Below are positions 21,051 through 33,073 of a DNA stretch of 64,000 nt, piece after piece. The first letter of the stretch is position 1; each line of letters opens with the position of its first letter. Source of the DNA: Watersipora subatra. Taxonomy: Eukaryota; Bryozoa; Gymnolaemata; Cheilostomatida; Watersiporidae. A program made the translations under genes and the position numbers. The stretch lies in NCBI RefSeq assembly GCF_963576615.1, contig NC_088710.1, forward strand, positions 5,498,001-5,562,000, in the 5' to 3' direction. The notes below the pieces were generated by a model. That model was not told where the DNA came from, searched no databases, and saw nothing but the letters and a program-made list of their open reading frames with translations.

Positions 21051-22881
21051 ACATCAGGCTACATTGCGGTCATTAGTAATAAATCATTCAACTAAACTCA
21101 CCAATCAGTGGTCTAATAAGTACCCTTACTTTTGAAAACTTTTTGTTTCACTTTTTGCATCATCTCCTTTCAGTACTATTACATTATGAACTTAAAAAAA
21201 GTTTGGCTCAACTTATTCAATAATTCCTGGTTTATATATTTTTTACTTTGGCATCTGATGAAGAATATCATTTTGTTGATGGTTATTAATGCCAATATAA
21301 AGTTATATATGCGTACTACTACACATAACTGCTCACAAAATCTGAATATTTAACCATCCGCATAAACGTATTTGATTTTATCAACATTGGCTAATGAAAT
21401 TAGGTTGAGATCAACTCAAACCTTGATTTTATTTTGTACTTATTCAACAACTGTATTGCTAAATCTTTGTTTCGTCAAAAGAGAGTTAAGAAGTATACAT
21501 ATACCTACTAGTTTCAAGTCTTCTTTGTATAAATTTTTGTTCTTACATTTATGACATCACATTGCAATACCTTTTTATTTATTTTTGTTAGTTCATTTTT
21601 GTGTGATACCATACTATGTAAGACAGTCCTTCTATAAAAATGATTATGCACTGCCCAATATATATACACTAGGTGAGTGCTTGACGTAGTGGAAGTTCTA
21701 AAAAGATTTTTGAGCCAAAATTATTTTTTTAATCATCATCCACAATATTTACCATTCTAACTGTCAAATAGAGGTATTTGTTATTTCTGTGTGTGTCCAG
21801 ACAATGCATAATTGAAGTATTCGGAAGCTCGCAGCTTAGCTTAAACAAATTGTTGAAAAAGATTTCCTGCTTCTTATGCTACACATTCGTTCAAAACTTA
21901 TATATACTGAATACATACTAAATATATACCGGTATATACATATATATACCGCACCAGAAGAGCGCATCACATGAAACAGATTTGTAGCGTTTTTACTAAA
22001 AATTTACTTTACTCTTAATACTTCTATTATATATATATATACATATATATACATATATATATAAATATATAAAAATTTGTTTCCTCACCCCGGTTAAACC
22101 ATATGGGTGGTAATTTCTGCTCTAACTCGGGTCTCCTACCAGAGACCTAGAAGTTTGAGCACTCGCCTCAAGATCTTAGATGTTCCCAATAGCGCACTTT
22201 TCTACAACTCACCTGAGTTGATTGCTGTCGGCATTTGGGCAAGCCACATTTTATGCGCCGGTGTATATATATATATATATATACAAATATAATATATTGA
22301 GCTTGAAGCAGTGTCAATAATGTTCAAATTATTGCCTCATAACTATTTTTCAATCATGCGGATGAATTTAGTCGTAGGCCTACTGCTGCAAATCTACAAG
22401 TCTTCCCATATACGCTGCCAGCACCGGCGAAAGCACCACAAGGCTATCAGTGGTGAAATGTGAACTAACGCGCCGAGTAACACTGGTAGTCGCCGGCGGT
22501 CAACACAAGATTTCAGCGCTGTTCAACTTTCGCGAAGAGCTGCAGGCAAACATTTCCCAAAAAGCACTGTACAGGTTAAAAGTCAGCACTTTGGAGATAG
22601 CATGGCTAGCACCCAGTTTTATGCCATCACTAGCGGACGCAGCTTTATGTGAACATAAGCCGCCGAGCTTAGCGCTGCAAGTATTTTGCTGCGGTGTCAC
22701 GCATATGATATAGGAACAAGGCTTGAGTAGTTTGTGAATTAATCTGAACAAAAGACGCATAGCTATTATCAATACTAGGACACTTGCAGTACTAACCTAT
22801 TGTAGCCACTGAACTATTGAAATTGAAATCAGCGCACTGATTGATGAGGAGTAGAGCAGAGCCACAAAACAGATAACAAGC
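21051..22881. other. AT-rich intergenic region with TA microsatellites
   Basis: Microsatellites of (TA)n/(ATAC)n type lie at about 22027-22070 and 22264-22291. The 22090-22260 interval between them looks like a unique or SINE-like insert, but its pol III boxes are weak. The region before 22882 should contain the promoter and 5' UTR of the ankyrin gene; no element can be assigned. Confidence 0.4.
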
Positions 22882-23464
22882 ATGACATATTATACGGAGG
22901 AGCTGAAGGCGTTGACGGAAAACTTTATTGACTCTTGGAATTCTAGTAGTTCCTATTATAAAAAGAAGCTGCAAGAAGCAAGCATAGAATCCCGGTTCGT
23001 GTTGATGATGCAAGTGAGAGGAAAGGCAAGTACAACAGACAATGCGATATTAGTGGCAGCATGGGTGCGTGACTTGACTGGACTACAACTGATGTTAAAT
23101 GGGTTCACACAGGCACAGAAGTATGAGGCATTTACCTTCGCAAACAACAATGGTAACACAGCTCTACACAATGTTGTGCAAGATAGAGGTACATATGATG
23201 CAAGTTCTGCAAGATGCGTGGAAATTGTAGACTACATACTAAGCTCGATATCGGTCGACAATGGAATAAGACTGTTGAAACAACAAGCAAAGTCCGGTAA
23301 CAGCGTTCTGCACACAGCAGCGCGGTCAAACAATTTAGCCATAATGAAATACATATTTGACAGGATACCGCGGCAGACCAGAGAAGAGCTGCTCAGGATG
23401 AGAAATTGTCTTGATATATCTCTGGCAGATATGTCTGTACCAGCTACCATCTCAGCATTGGCAG
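22882..23464 (+). CDS. Ankyrin gene exon 1
   Basis: The ATG is at 22882 (AAGCATGA context). The GTGACT donor at 23465 lets the next exon continue in frame through an acceptor at 24043-24044 (TTTAGCAAG). Without splicing the frame stops at 23500-23502. Confidence 0.65.
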
Positions 23465-25372
23465 GTGACTATAAACCCTTCTCACAACTGGCCTCATGTT
23501 AAACCTAGGGAAGCTATGACTAACTTGTTGATATAGTCTGTTAAAAATAGAAAAATATTACTAATAACAGATGGTGAGAAGTGAAGTCGAGACAAAATGT
23601 AAAATACTCAATTATAGTTTGTATAATATAGATTCATAGACAGGACAATACTCAGTTATAGATAATAGAATACTCAGTGATAGATAGTACAATACTCAGT
23701 TATAGATAGTACAATACTCAGTTATATACAGTACATTACTCTGTTATGGAAAGTACATTACTCAGTTATGGAAAGTACATTACTAAGTTATAGATAGTAC
23801 AATACTCAGTAATGGAAAGTACATTACTCAGTTATGGAAAGAACACTACTCAGTTATGGATAGTACGATACTCAGTCATAGAAAGTACAATACTCAGTCA
23901 TAGATAGTACAATACTCAGTTATAGATAGTATAATACTTAGTTATAGATAGTACAATACTCACTTTCCGACTACGAGAAAAATTGTTCATAGAGAATCCC
24001 TGAACATAGATCATTCTTTCCTCTCCTTACATGCATTTAGCAAGTTGAACCAATAAAATGTATCAAAAACTATATTGAAAATTTACAAGCAATCCAGACA
24101 ACAGTTGAATACCAGAAGAATGAACTTCGAGAATATCAAAGGAAAGGTGGAAAACCAAAACAAAGTGTTGATGAGCTTCTCACAATGGAGTTCAAACAAA
24201 CAGATGAAGTTGAACAGGGAATAAAAGGTAGATGATGTATGTTAAGGTACTATCAGTTTTTGTATTCATTTGAAGAAAAGTTTGCTGTTACTAAAACTCA
24301 CTGTTACGGTGGATTTACTTTATGGTATTCATCATGTACAGACACATACAGTTACTTTTACAAAATGAATTAAATAGTTATTAATTTCTTTTGTGAATTT
24401 TGATTTGCGCGAGTTTGAGATTCGCAACGCATCCAAAATCTGGTTACTGATCAGCACAGAAGTCATTGGTCGCAAAAGATAATCTCTTAAAGGTGAAATT
24501 ACACAAAGTTAGTAGATTTTATCAGAAAGTATTGATATTCTTTTAGCATTTGCGATTGATGTTGATGTTTTAGACAACCTAACTGTAAGGGTGGATCAAG
24601 ATTAGAATTGACAGAACTTGATTGCAGTTAAACACTCAGATTTGGTGAATGTGCAACGGTGACATCTATAGTTGCAAAGAGACAGAAATAATAGAAAGTT
24701 ATAATGATACAACTTAAACACAATAGCCAATACCAACTATAGCCACGAAATCTGCTAGTGACATCATTTTGGACATATTTTTCTTTAGGGCATTTTAACC
24801 ACAATCAAGTTTTACCATTTTTAATTTTGAAACACTTGGCAGTCAGATCACCTTAAACATAAAAAACAATCGGAAATGGTAAAAAAACCCGATTTGATTT
24901 TTTTTTAAAATTTTAATATAAAATTTTAAAAATTCTAGTAAATTTTAAAAATTTAAAATTTTTTTTGGATGAAGTATTAAAGTTTTGTGCATTTTCTTCT
25001 CTAAAAGTCATTCTCTAGGCTACAGCAGCTCAATCAACTTTTAGCTAACTTGATGAAAACCAGAGAACGACAGAACAGTAAATTTTGAGTGTTTACGCAG
25101 AGAGTAAAATAGACAAACTTGAGGCGTTAGTTTTCAAAACTGAAATACTAGAGTACATACTTTGGCACCACAGAACAAATCATTTACAATACTTTTAATG
25201 TAAATGATTGGAGTAAAAATAAAACTGTTTTTAGGTTTACAAGCGACAGTTAAAGAACAAAAAGAGGAAATTGAAGGATATCGAGAACGCACCCAACAAT
25301 TGGAACAAACAGTAGAATATCTTGTGAAGAAGGATCTGAAACATACTGAGGAAACTAGTCAGCTAAAGAAAG
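22882..25372 (+). CDS. Ankyrin-repeat plus coiled-coil protein (partial gene model)
   Basis: Three exons fit together: 22882-23464, 24045-24227 and 25235-25372. All junctions are phase 1. Exon 1 (194 codons) begins MTYYTEELKALTENFIDSWN and carries ankyrin-type units, NNNGNTALHNVVQD (about residues 91-104) and SGNSVLHTAARSNNLAIMKY. Exons 2 and 3 encode charged heptad-rich coiled coil (ENLQAIQTTVEYQKNELREY; VKEQKEEIEGYRERTQQLEQ). Ankyrin repeats bind proteins and coiled coils oligomerise; the specific role is unknown. The gene continues downstream into the duplicated-exon region around the gap. Exon 1 could read on to a stop at 23502 if unspliced. Confidence 0.65.
23610..23965 (+). repeat. 22-bp minisatellite in ankyrin gene intron 1
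   Basis: Units of TACAATACTCAGTTATAGATAG type start about 145 bases after the donor. Copies vary (GGAAAGTACATTACTC forms). Confidence 0.85.
24045..24227 (+). CDS. Ankyrin gene exon 2, coiled coil
   Basis: 61 codons, phase 1 at both ends, pyrimidine-rich tract before the acceptor, donor GTAGAT. It encodes VEPIKCIKNYIENLQAIQTT and onward. The alternative acceptor four bases upstream would break the frame. Confidence 0.65.
24228..25234. other. Ankyrin gene intron 2
   Basis: AT-rich with long A/T runs at 24880-24965. No repeat array, gene or mobile element is recognised. Confidence 0.5.
25235..25372 (+). CDS. Ankyrin gene exon 3, coiled coil
   Basis: 46 codons, phase 1 at both ends, TTTTTAG acceptor, GTGAGA donor. 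Glu/Lys/Gln-rich heptads. Being phase-symmetric, it can be skipped or duplicated without a frame change. Confidence 0.65.
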
Positions 25373-25479
25373 GTGAGAAAATCCATGAATACTGCAAGAC
25401 TTAAAGACAGCACAATACATATTCCGTTATAACTAGAGCAGTAGTCAAAGATGGCACAGAAGTCTTTTGGAGACTTTGA

Positions 25480-26215
25480 TATTTTCAGTTATAGAAAGTA
25501 CATTAGTCAATTATAGAAGGTGTATTATTTAGGTATAGATAGTACAATACTGAGTTATAGATAGTACAATACTCAGTTATAGATAGTACAATACTGAGTT
25601 ATAGATAGTACAATACTCAGTTATAGAGAGTACAGTATTCAGTTATAGATAGTACAATACTCCATTATATACAGTATAATACTCAGTTATGGATAGTATA
25701 ATACTCAGTTATATATAGTATAATACTCAGTTATAGATAGTACAATACTCAGTTATAGATAGTATAATACTTGGTTATAGATAGTACAATACTCAGTTAT
25801 AGATAGTACATTACTCAGTTATAGATAGTATAATACTCGGTTATAGATAGTACAATACTCAGTTATAGATAGTACATTACTCAGTTATAGGCAATACAAT
25901 ACTCAGTTTTAGATAGTATAATACTCGGCTATAGTTAGTACAATAATCAGTTATAGATAGTACAATACTCAGTTATAGATAGTACAATGCTCGGTTATAG
26001 ATACTACAATACTGAGTTATAAATAGTACAATACTCAGTTATAGACAGTACAATACTCAGTTATAGACAGTACAATACTCAGTTATAGACAGTACAATAC
26101 TCAGTTATAGATAATACAATACTCAGTCATAGATAGTACAATACTCAGTTATAGATAGTACATTACTTAGTTATAGATCTTGTAGTACCTGGCTATAAAT
26201 AGTGCAATAGTCTGT
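25480..26215 (+). repeat. 22-bp minisatellite in ankyrin gene intron 3, same family
   Basis: The unit is the same as at 23610-23965, with more than 30 copies, starting about 105 bases after the exon 3 donor. Two introns of one gene carry the same array, with two exons and an unrelated intron between. Confidence 0.9.
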
Positions 26216-26695
26216 TATGTACAAAATAGCACTCAGCTTTAGGTGTTAAATTACCATAGAAAATAATGGCACTGAAGAGTTGAATAATTTTAAACTTCTG
26301 CTGCTAAGGAATTTGAGTCTATTGCAAGCAGCTGTCTTTCATTAAAATTAGAATTGCATCATTACTACAGTCACTCCTAGGTTAGCAAAGTTTAATATTT
26401 GTCAGCTTTGTCATTTATGATCAAGCGTATAGTAAATATTACGAGAATGCTGACTTATCTATATTTAACACTGAAACTATAGAAGCAGCCAGAGTTTTCA
26501 AATATTTGCTAGTCATTCAGATATGACATGTCATAAATATGTCAGTTTTTAAAGTTCATCCAACAGAAAGAAAACAAACCAGATTTATATATAGTACTTT
26601 ATTGTTCTTGACATAGTCCAAACATGATTAAGTTATAACTGTCTAAAGCTGTTAACATTTTCATCTCACACCTCTTGTCACACATTTCTAGCCAG

Positions 26696-26895
26696 NNNNN
26701 NNNNNNNNNNNNNNNNNNNNNNNNNNNNNNNNNNNNNNNNNNNNNNNNNNNNNNNNNNNNNNNNNNNNNNNNNNNNNNNNNNNNNNNNNNNNNNNNNNNN
26801 NNNNNNNNNNNNNNNNNNNNNNNNNNNNNNNNNNNNNNNNNNNNNNNNNNNNNNNNNNNNNNNNNNNNNNNNNNNNNNNNNNNNNNNNNNNNNNN
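26696..26895. other. Assembly gap of exactly 200 N
   Basis: A round-number run of N is a scaffolding placeholder of unknown true size. It abuts a duplicated segment, so a repeat copy was probably lost or collapsed there. Confidence 0.97.
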
Positions 26896-27249
26896 GCATG
26901 AAATAATTAATCGGTGTTTTAAATTCTACATAACTGACATTCCATGTAATTTCAAAACTTTGACCTGCAACAACTTAGTACACTTCTAATATGTTATCTT
27001 GCATTATAAAGTAAACTAAAACCTGGTTAATAAAAATTGATGTTCACTCAACTACTATTGGCTATTTTTCTAGTGACAGTTTTCTGAAAAATATCTGTGG
27101 GTAAAATCAAGACAGGCATTGTTTGTACCTGTATAAATTATCTGCCTGGTTTCTTTCCATTGAAACATTTACCTGCATCAACTAACAGTATCAATTATCT
27201 GCCTTGTTTTTGTGTTGAGTGACGAATGATGTCAACCTAATCCCCTCAG

Positions 27250-27322
27250 CAGCAAGCACAATGTGTGGCACCACTCTTCCAATCAGCAGGATCAGGCATC
27301 TGTCATAACAGCATTCACTTAG
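27250..27322 (+). pseudogene. Duplicated terminal-exon-like piece, copy 1
   Basis: After CCCCTCAG the frame reads SKHNVWHHSSNQQDQASVITAF then T and a stop. It matches SINASHRSFSQQDQETVLTA of the exon at 27775-27911. It could be an alternative last exon or a decayed copy. The frame choice rests on that similarity. Confidence 0.4.
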
Positions 27323-27774
27323 TACTCATACAACTAAGGTGATTTTACTTTATTCAGCTTGCTGTATCGAATAAAGATCGTCAACAAGGTAAGCTAACAA
27401 TCCTTTAAGGATGTCATATAAACAGATTAGCTATATACAGTAGATATAACATTTACTACTCATGTCATAAATTGTCCTTTTTGTCTGAGTTTTTTATCTT
27501 AAGTATCTCAATTTCATATTGTACATGAATATAGTTATATGGGTTTAACCCTCCAATTTGGGTTCAGGACCAAAACAGCCTGTCAGATAAATCAGCAATT
27601 GTTTTTTTGCACAGTAATTATGGATATAAACAGGTAAAGCAAAACCAGTTCTAGATATTTCATCCTGCCCATGTCAGAAATGGATGATGGGAGTGACATA
27701 TCTGATTTGACACACCACATTGCAAGAGAGGAGTTGATCAGTGCAAGTGTACTAATCAACTTTCAGAAGCGCAG

Positions 27775-27911
27775 AAAAACTTCAAAAAATTCAGAAGCTA
27801 GAGGGTGTTTTGGGTAACACGCTGGCAATGAGCTCATCAAGTGATGGCTCTATCAATGCTTCACATCGTTCCTTCAGTCAGCAGGATCAGGAAACTGTCT
27901 TAACAGCAAAG
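27775..27911 (+). CDS. Candidate coiled-coil exon of the ankyrin gene
   Basis: Acceptor AAGCGCAG (27767-27774) and donor GTAAGT fit. With phase 1 entry the frame reads EKLQKIQKLEGVLGNTLAMS, then SSSDGSINASHRSFSQQDQE, TVLTAK. The alternative acceptor CTTTCAG at 27766 gives the same frame only with a different incoming phase. The exon should follow those at 24045 and 25235, but the gap prevents proof. Confidence 0.45.
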
Positions 27912-28120
27912 GTAAGTAGCCTACCCAACCAAAGGTGAACATTAATCATATGGTTGATGACTAGGGGTGTAGATAAAATGTGGTTCTTGTGAAATTGAAC
28001 ATTGAGGCAAAAATAAAAAGTAAAATTTGCTTTTTTGCCGAGTCATCTTCATACTCGTCCTGCAAGCTATCTAAAAATGCTGTAGTGATAGGCCTGCATA
28101 CGTGTTTTTTCTGCACAGTA

Positions 28121-28250
28121 ATTATGGATATGAACAGGTAAAGCAGAACCAGCTCAAGATATCAGAATTGGATGATAGAAGTGACATATCCGATTTGACA
28201 CACCACATTGCAAGAGCAGAGTTGATCAGTGCAAGCGTACACGTGTTTTG
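28121..28250 (+). CDS. Candidate duplicated coiled-coil exon
   Basis: The frame reads NYGYEQVKQNQLKISELDDR then SDISDLTHHIARAELISAS. A second copy at 27613-27755 carries a stop inside (QNQF then TAG), so that one is broken and this one open. Exact splice ends are unclear. Confidence 0.35.
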
Positions 28251-29933
28251 TTTACATGGTCTTAATTATAAATTCCTTGTTTGCACCTTTAAAAGCAGAG
28301 AGATAGAAAAGGTACGGAGAATGTTTGAATAGGACATTGCTGATGTCCAAAACGGATCTTAAGGAAGTTATCACAGAGTTGGAGTAGAATAAGGGCTCTA
28401 GAAAAGAAAGAGAATAGTTGGTCAAAGTAAAAAAATTGCAAGGAGTAAACCTGCACCCTTTCAATATTCAGGTTTGTGGTTATATTTCCTGTGCATTCAG
28501 CATGACCAAGGAGGTATAGTCAGAAAAAAACCAGCAACACGTTTTCAACTTTTCGTGAGATGCAAGGTAAACAGTGTTTTCATGATGCACATGATCCGCA
28601 AATCTGAGCCAATCCGCAAGTTAACCGCATCATGGAAGCAGCATAAATTCACAAGCTAAGCAAGTTTTGCGATTCGCAAAACTTCGCCGAATCCATCATG
28701 CTTACGGATCATGGAAACAGTACCGATGCGCATGATGCGAATGAAGCGTATTAAAGTACCGCACTAGCTATTCAATTTTAAACATTTTCAATACTTCCGT
28801 TTGGGCTTTGTCGATCAAGCTTCACGCGTTTTAACAAGGAATATCGCTTCAACATTTAATAATGCCAAATACATCGTTTAGCGACAAAGAGATATTTAAT
28901 CTGTTATTGCTAATAAAAGAGCACTAGGTGCAAAAGCGAATCCATGGAAAAGTAAAGAGAAATCAATATATTTTAAAAAGTTTAGCAGTTATGCTTTTGT
29001 TGCGTATTAATGGAGCAGTATCATATCGATATGAGCAGCTACAACAAACCTTGTTCAGGCAATTTGATTCTGCTGATACATCAGAAGCGGATGAGTGGTG
29101 TGACATGCCTGATAAGAGACATTGCTCGAGAAGAGATGATTACAAAGTCATTGCATGTATGACTTGAGACCATAGTAATCTGAGCCACACAAAAGATGAG
29201 TGTCTTGAATTAGTCATTTAGTCACTTCTTTCCTTGCATTGCCCTTATTATTATTATCACAACGTATAAAATAATGAATCAGTATTTTGAATGCTACATA
29301 ATTGACATTCCATGTGATTTTAAAACCTTAACCTGCAACAACTTAAAGCCATTTCTAGTACTTTGTCTGGCATTATAACATAAACTCAAGCCTGGTTTGT
29401 AGAAATTGATGTTGACTTAACTATTATTGGTTAATTTCCTTGTGAATAGTTATCTGAAAAATATTTGTGGGTAAAATCAAGACAGGCATTTGTTGTAACT
29501 ATCGATTATCTGCCTGGTCTCTTTTAGTTGAAAAATTGACAGGCTTCAACTGTAACAGTGTCAATTATCTGCCTGCTGTTTTTTATTGAGTAATGGATGA
29601 TTTCAACCTAATCCCCTCAGCGGGACGAACAATGTGTGGTGAACCTGCAACAACTTAAAGCTATTTCTAGTACTTTGTCCGGCATTATAACAAACTCAAA
29701 CCTGGTTAGTAGAAATTCATGTTGACTTAACTACTATTGGTTATCTTCCTTGTGATTATTTTTCTGAAAAATATTTGGGAGTAAAATCAAGATAGGCATT
29801 GGTTGCAACTGTATCGATTATCTGCCTGGTTTCCTTTAGTTGAAAAATTGACAGGCTTCAACTGTAACAGTGTCAATTATCTGCCTTGTTGTTATTTTTT
29901 TAGTAATGGACGATATCAACCTAATCCCCTCAG

Positions 29934-30018
29934 CAACATAAACAATGTGTGGCACCATTCCTCCAATCAGCAGGATCAGGCAGCTGTCATAACAGCATTC
30001 ATTTGGTACTTATAAAAC
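29934..30018 (+). pseudogene. Duplicated terminal-exon-like piece, copy 2
   Basis: After CCCCTCAG the frame gives NVWHHSSNQQDQAAVITAFI, WYL and a stop. It is nearly the same as the piece at 27250-27322 and lies in the second copy of the duplicated segment. Confidence 0.4.
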
Positions 30019-30110
30019 TAAGGTAACTTTACTTTATTCAGCTTGCTGTATAGAATAAAAACGTCAACAAGGTAAGCTAACAACCCTTGGAGGATGTCAT
30101 ATAAATATAT

Positions 30111-31259
30111 TAGCTACTATCCATTATATATCATAAATTGTCCTTCCGGTTTGAGATTTTCTATCTGAAGTATCTCAATTTCATATTGTAAATGAAAATA
30201 ATTATATGGGATTAATGCTTCAATTTGGCTTCAGAACCAAAAAAACCTGTCAAATAATTTAGCGAAATAAAGTTGACAATAAACATACTTGTCAATAAAA
30301 TAAAACATACAGCCAAAATCCAGTTAAAAACTGGCTACCTTTTTGTAGACAATAGCTGGTTCCACAAATATTTTATGAAACTATGTTCGATGTAACTGGA
30401 CTAGACAGAAACATAAAAACAGCCATTTTATGCTTGAAACATTTAATAGTATACTAAATTGTAATTACTCATTGGGAGAATATAGTGGAATATTGTAACA
30501 ATATTGATGATGATAGGTCGTGTCCAAAACATAGGTTGTTTATTCACCAACTCCGAAAATGTTGAAAAATTGACTACGAGTTGAATCAAATAAAAATTTA
30601 TACATGCCAGTAGTTCGTAAATGGTATAGTGCAAATTTACCGACCACCCTTAGCTAATACTTTATAGCACTTGATACATGGATTAAACATTAAGCGAAAA
30701 ATTTATTATTTATTTATTGGCAAACTAGACGGGTCTCTAAAAGCAAAAGATCCAGTAAGACAATGATAAAAATCTAACAAACAACTTAAACAATATTAGT
30801 TTGACAACTATTCAACAGCCAATATGAATATGTACAGTTGAGGTCCCATTATATTGCTTTGAGCTATTCACATTAAGAAAAACAAAGGGTATCAATTAGA
30901 TTCTATGGAGTTTAATTATCCAGATTCTGCTATACTGCTTCAAGGTGATGGTGTAATTACGCTTCCAATTCGACTCGAGTAGTTCTAGTGTTTGAGACGA
31001 ATACATAACAGTAACTTCAATTTTTTTATTGTTCAGTTGATTGTTGGTGGATTGATTTTTTGATTGATGTAAGTTAGTCTCCACTAAAATTTACACCCTT
31101 ATCAATTGTAAGCAAGGAATCCTACTAAATTCTGCTTTGAAAATCAAGCAAGTTTGTTTTCCCAAGCAGAAGTTGGTAGGCTGCAAATTAAAAAAAATCT
31201 TTGATAATTGCAACAATTATAAGTCATCAGATTGTTCAAAAAATATAGACTATCAGGTG
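30111..31259. other. Intergenic sequence left of the BEL/Pao element
   Basis: AT-rich. No gene or repeat is recognised. Its last five bases (31255-31259, AGGTG) are the target duplicated by the retrotransposon. Confidence 0.5.
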
Positions 31260-31904
31260 TGTGAAGGAAATATTTGACCTGAGATGGCTCCACAGACGTC
31301 ATGCCTTTGTCCTCATTTTTTATTGCTGCCAGTGGGTGGTCAAGCCAACCCCTGACCTTTGTGGCATGGCGTGTCCGGTCCCAATTGATTCATAGATATG
31401 GCCGGATGTAACACACACCAATAAAATTTAGAGAAAACACCATGTCACAACACTGTACAACCAGATCAGCAGTTTTTGCTCTTTCTTAGTTAGTTTACTG
31501 TTTGCCTTCATGCAATCAACATATCAATATTTTGCTTCGATCATATTTCATTATTCTATATTCAGCTTATATTCAACAATGTGCCTGACATTGGGAGGCA
31601 AAAGGTCAGTCAACTGCATATGCATATTTCTATACTTTCTTGAATATTATTGTTATTATTTGGCTTAAATCATACATTCATTCATGTTGTGCTAATTATA
31701 TCATGTAATTGCATTTAATTCTATCAAGGTTAACTTGTAGTTTTATCTTAATATCGTCTATTACAGACTTCACGGCAGATGCTGAGGTTAGATACATATA
31801 GTAATAAAGTTACACAACTAAAGCATCACCAGTAGAAGCCTTATTCTCTTCTAGTCAGCACAGTTGTTGCCGCTTTTTATAAGTGAAGTTTTAAGAACTT
31901 CACA
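31260..31904 (+). repeat. BEL/Pao 5' LTR
   Basis: 645 bp. AATAAA occurs near 31421 and AATAAA again near 31804. It ends with a short inverted pair GTGAAGTTTTAAGAACTTCAC. Confidence 0.93.
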
Positions 31905-31924
31905 GTGAAGTCTTATCCAAAGAG

Positions 31925-32275
31925 AAGAGGACAACTTCGTCACCCAACATAGGACATCTTCGTCACCCACTATAGGACATCTTCGTCACCCACCAAAGGA
32001 CAACTTCGTCACCCAACAAAGGACATCTTCGTCACCCACTATAGGACATCTTCGTCACCCACTATAGGACATCTTCGTCACCCACCAAAGGACAACTTCG
32101 TCACCCAACAAAGGACATCTCCGTCACCCACTATAGGACATCTTCGTCACCCACCAAAGGACAACTTCGTCACCCAACAAAGGACATCTTCGTCACCCAC
32201 TATAGGACATCTTCGTCACCCACCATAGGACATCTTCGTCACCCACCAAAGGACATCATCGTCACCCAAAGCAGG
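31925..32275 (+). repeat. 23-bp minisatellite in the BEL/Pao 5' leader
   Basis: About 15 copies of a unit built on GGACATCTTCGTCACCCA, with ACTATA or CCAAA linkers, lie just after the left LTR and before gag. Two-unit and four-unit higher-order patterns suggest recent unequal exchange or reverse-transcription slippage. Confidence 0.92.
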
Positions 32276-33073
32276 ACATTGTCATTTAGCAATAGGACAA
32301 TCTCTTCATTCACTAAACGAAATTACTCTTACCGTACGATACACACGTAGTCAATGAACCGTAACTATCGTTATTTACATGCAAGCAAGCTGGAATCGAG
32401 GACCACAGGATTGGAAGCTAAGTAATTGATTATTAGCATTCCTTTACAACAAAACAGTGTGAGTTGTCTAACCTTGCCTCATTACAGCATTTACATAAAT
32501 ACTTGCATGTTGACTTCATTTTGGAATTGGATATCTGCTTTGACCTTTTGTTATATCATTTGCTACTTATGTAAGCTGAGCTGGTTGTACAATTGTGACA
32601 CTCTAGAAAAACGCTCACCTTTAGTCTTCGGTGTGTGCATACATTTTGTCATATCGGCGGTCCAGTTTGGGACTGGTTGGCTGCGCCGGTAAACGTTAGA
32701 AAGGTTCAGTTTGGCCCTTCTGCTGGCAGCAGTTTTTATAGAGACCCAGGGTCATCGCTCATGTACGTATACGCGTAGGTTAATTTTCCATTAAGTAGGA
32801 TAGCTTTTAATCAGACGACAATAGTGCATTAGGCATTGTTCACTGGTCACTCATTAGCCCATCAGTTGGTTAAGATATGAGATATAGCTCTGTTTGACTA
32901 AAACAAGCTCACAATAGCGTGTATCATACACATTTGTTTACAACCACCTTTGCAGGAAGTAGACAGTGCTAGTTATTGAGTTATTGAAGTTTGGCTGTAA
33001 TAGTACAGCATTCTTATCTAATAGCAATTAGGCAGTGCACACAAGTTTAAAATTGTGTTGCCAATCAGCTAAA

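Larger units (their letters stand above)
26896..30110 (+). repeat. Array of duplicated gene segments (intron plus exon)
   Basis: A segment at about 26896-27420 recurs at 29640-30110, and its first part also at 29262-29638. Shared marks are GACATTCCATGT, GTAAAATCAAGACAGGCATT and ATCTGCCTGGTTTC. A second segment at about 27600-27770 recurs at 28105-28250 (CAGTAATTATGGATAT, GACATATC-GATTTGACACACC). The copies contain exon-like pieces of the ankyrin/coiled-coil gene, some intact and some broken. Confidence 0.8.

Noticed and set aside
22450-22713. 87-codon ORF upstream of the ankyrin gene
   Set aside because: No recognisable domain; both strands open by chance in a locally GC-richer stretch.
23610-26215. 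CRISPR-like or promoter array for the 22-bp units
   Set aside because: Simple minisatellites in introns: copies abut without spacers and drift gradually.
26675-26989. Open frame across the N run
   Set aside because: It is an artefact of unknown bases in the assembly gap.
31925-32275. CRISPR-like array
   Set aside because: The units are contiguous 23-bp tandem repeats without unique spacers, inside a retrotransposon leader in animal DNA.
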